Assembly: GCF_014645735.1 (NCBI RefSeq)
Contig: NZ_BMMH01000007.1
Location: 1 to 64,000, forward strand
DNA from: Nocardia jinanensis
Lineage (GTDB): Bacteria > Actinomycetota > Actinomycetes > Mycobacteriales > Mycobacteriaceae
Direction of reading: 5' to 3'
Length of the DNA stretch: 64,000 nt
The notes under the pieces were generated by a model. That model was given only the letters and a program-made list of their open reading frames with translations. It made no database searches and was not told the DNA's origin. Position numbers and translations under genes: made by a program. This document shows positions 62,538 to 64,000 of the stretch, one piece after another; position 1 is the stretch's first letter; each line of letters opens with the position of its first letter.

Positions 62538-63368
62538 TCAGTCGAGGAACATATCCGGGATCGGATTCGTGCCGCCGCCGTATTCCGACAGGTCGGTGCG
62601 GCCGGACTCGATGAGGGCGGTGGCGTCGATATAGCAGTTGCCGGTGTTGTACCGCGCCTCGCGGGACAAGATATCCGCGGCGGCGTCGCCCATGATCCGC
62701 GGATCCCGCGACCGTTCCAGCAGGTCCGAACCGTCGGGCAGATTCGCCACTGCCGAGGTCGCGATATAGGTCTGCGGCCACAGGCAGTTCGCCGCGATCC
62801 CGGCATCGGCGTACTCCGCCGCCCAGCCGAGGGTCAGCAGGGTCATGCCGTATTTCGAAAGGGTGTAGGAGGGGTGGGCGCCGAGCCAGCGCGGGCTGGT
62901 GTTGAGTGGCGGCGCGATGGTCAGGATATGCGGGTTCGGGGCCTGCCGGAGGTGCGGTAGGCAGGCCCGGGTCAGCAGGAAGGTACCGCGCAGGTTGATC
63001 TGCTGCATCAGGTCGAATTTCTTGGCCGAGAGTCGTTCGGTGGGGTCGGTGGCGATGGCGCTCGCGTTGTTCACGCAGTAGTCGATCCGGCCGAATCGCT
63101 CGAGCGCGGTGTCGACGACCCGCCGGATATCCTCCTCCACCCGCACATCACCGACCACCGCGGCCGCTTTCCCGCCCGCCGCCTCGATCTCGGCGACCGC
63201 GGTGTGCACGGTCCCCGGGAGCCTCGGATGGGGCTCGGCCGTCTTGGCCAACAAGACCACGTTCGCGCCCCGGCGGGCGGCCGACAGGGCGACGGCGAGC
63301 CCGATACCGCGGCTGGCTCCGGATACCACCAGGGTCCGGTCGGTGCAGATCTGCTGTTCGGTCGGCAT
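62538..63368 (-). CDS. SDR, HSDL2-like
   Basis: 276 aa. SGASRGIG at the N-terminus, LLAKTAEPHPRLPGTVHTA (typical of the HSDL2 group), NNASA, and YTLSK as catalytic pair. HSDL2-type SDRs act on fatty-acid or steroid-like ketones or alcohols. AGGAG site. Divergent from the mutase gene with only 75 bp between. Confidence 0.85.
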   Translation of the reverse strand: MPTEQQICTDRTLVVSGASRGIGLAVALSAARRGANVVLLAKTAEPHPRLPGTVHTAVAEIEAAGGKAAAVVGDVRVEEDIRRVVDTALERFGRIDYCVNNASAIATDPTERLSAKKFDLMQQINLRGTFLLTRACLPHLRQAPNPHILTIAPPLNTSPRWLGAHPSYTLSKYGMTLLTLGWAAEYADAGIAANCLWPQTYIATSAVANLPDGSDLLERSRDPRIMGDAAADILSREARYNTGNCYIDATALIESGRTDLSEYGGGTNPIPDMFLD

Positions 63369-63443
63369 ATCACTCCTGGTCGATTGCGCGTTTGCGCGAA
63401 GCGGTATTGGCATTCTCATTTTCTGCAAGTATCGTATTCAACG
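63369..63443. promoter_or_regulatory. short divergent promoter region SDR/mutase
   Basis: 75 bp. TATCGT at 63430-63435 fits TANNNT and lies 8 nt before the mutase ATG, which has no ribosome site. ATTCTC at 63412-63417 is a half-site of the island motif, without a matching second half. Confidence 0.4.
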
Positions 63444-64000
63444 ATGAACGACGCAGTCCATACCTCCTCGGGTATCCCGCTCGATCCGGTCTACGGGCCG
63501 GACGACCGGCGTACCGAACCACCCGCGCCCGGCGCGTTTCCGTTCACCCGGGGCAACTACGCCACCGGATACCGGGGACGACTGTGGACCTTCCGGCAGT
63601 ACTCGGGATTCGGCACGGCCGAAGAGTCCAACCGGCGCTATCGCTACCTGATGGACCAGGGCGGCACCGGCCTATCGGTCGCGCTCGACCTGCCCACCCA
63701 GTGCGGTTACGACTCCGACGATCCCGAAGTGGGGGAGGAGGTCGGCCGGGTCGGGGTCGCGGTCGACACCCTCGCCGACGCCGAGATCCTCTTCGACGGC
63801 ATCCCCCTGGACAAGATCAGCACCAGCTTCACCATCAACGGCACGGCCGCGATCCTGCTCGCGTTCTACGTCGCCGCGGCGGAGAAGAAAGGTGTGCCCC
63901 GGGAGAAGCTCACGGGCACCATCCAGAACGACATCCTGAAGGAATACGCCTCACGCGGCACCTGGATCTGGCCCCCGCAGCCCTCGCTGCGGCTCATCGC
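63444..64000 (+). CDS. acyl-CoA mutase large subunit, 5' part
   Basis: First 185 codons; the gene runs off the window. FPFTRGNYATGYRGRLWTFRQ, AEESNRRYRYL, DLPTQCGYDSDDP, SFTINGTAA and GTIQNDILKEY mark the substrate domain of B12-dependent acyl-CoA mutases. RGRLW and DLPTQ instead of the RPW and DLATH of methylmalonyl-CoA mutase point to the isobutyryl-/2-hydroxyisobutyryl-CoA type. Whether a B12-binding domain follows cannot be seen. Confidence 0.88.
   Translation, partial: MNDAVHTSSGIPLDPVYGPDDRRTEPPAPGAFPFTRGNYATGYRGRLWTFRQYSGFGTAEESNRRYRYLMDQGGTGLSVALDLPTQCGYDSDDPEVGEEVGRVGVAVDTLADAEILFDGIPLDKISTSFTINGTAAILLAFYVAAAEKKGVPREKLTGTIQNDILKEYASRGTWIWPPQPSLRLI

Noticed and set aside
63412..63426. 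Full island operator before the mutase gene
   Set aside because: Only one half-site (ATTCTC) is present; the other half does not match.

Overview
The window reads as chromosomal DNA of a high-GC actinomycete of the order Mycobacteriales, most like Nocardia. The signs are strong G/C bias at third codon positions, many GTG starts, a complete yrbE/mce operon with Mce-associated membrane proteins, a mycofactocin-type short-chain dehydrogenase, L,D-transpeptidase-type wall remodelling, and TANNNT -10 boxes placed 6-8 nt before start codons that lack a ribosome binding site (leaderless genes). No RNA gene, prophage, insertion sequence or CRISPR array was seen.

Layout. 1-10.4 kb is ordinary chromosome: alpha/beta hydrolase, an unrecognised gene pair, L,D-transpeptidase, a 25-aa leaderless ORF, an SGLT-type sodium symporter with a small membrane partner, a NERD-like membrane protein, an SDR, and a DJ-1/MarR pair with a composite operator. 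From about 10.4 to 59.9 kb lies a catabolic island. A leftward operon (17.6-10.4 kb) encodes an amidohydrolase, an M24 peptidase-like pair (one intact, one without its metal ligands), a crotonase without its catalytic glutamates, and a double-length class III CoA-transferase. A TetR gene and its coupled partner follow, then yrbEA-yrbEB-mceA-F (19.9-28.9 kb). A repeat-rich gap (28.9-29.5 kb) separates this from an acyl-CoA dehydrogenase divergent from a TetR gene, an acyl-CoA synthetase, two Mce-associated proteins and a zinc-ribbon protein. Next come a NuoF-like flavoprotein with a 3Fe-4S ferredoxin, then leftward genes for an alpha/beta hydrolase, a Rieske protein, two amidohydrolases, a P450 and a mycofactocin-type SDR.

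A rightward run (44.6-59.9 kb) encodes two KstD-like flavoproteins, MhpC/MhpA/MhpB-like ring hydroxylation and meta-cleavage enzymes, a luciferase-like monooxygenase, an FMN reductase, SDRs, a cyclase-family protein, a hydrolase, a ferredoxin and two P450s. The last 4 kb hold an unknown gene, a deletion scar where a TetR gene and a methyltransferase gene each lost their 5' end, a leaderless zinc ribbon, an HSDL2-like SDR and the start of an acyl-CoA mutase gene.

Working model (inference): Mce proteins import a hydrophobic, probably alicyclic or polycyclic compound. P450s, the Rieske protein and SDRs oxidise it, KstD-like enzymes desaturate a ring, MhpA/B/C-like enzymes hydroxylate and cleave it, and the CoA ligase, CoA-transferase, dehydrogenase and crotonase genes finish by beta-oxidation-like steps, with an acyl-CoA mutase for branched products. 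A GAGAAT-N3-ATTCTC palindrome recurs in front of several of these units and may be the operator of an island-wide TetR regulator.
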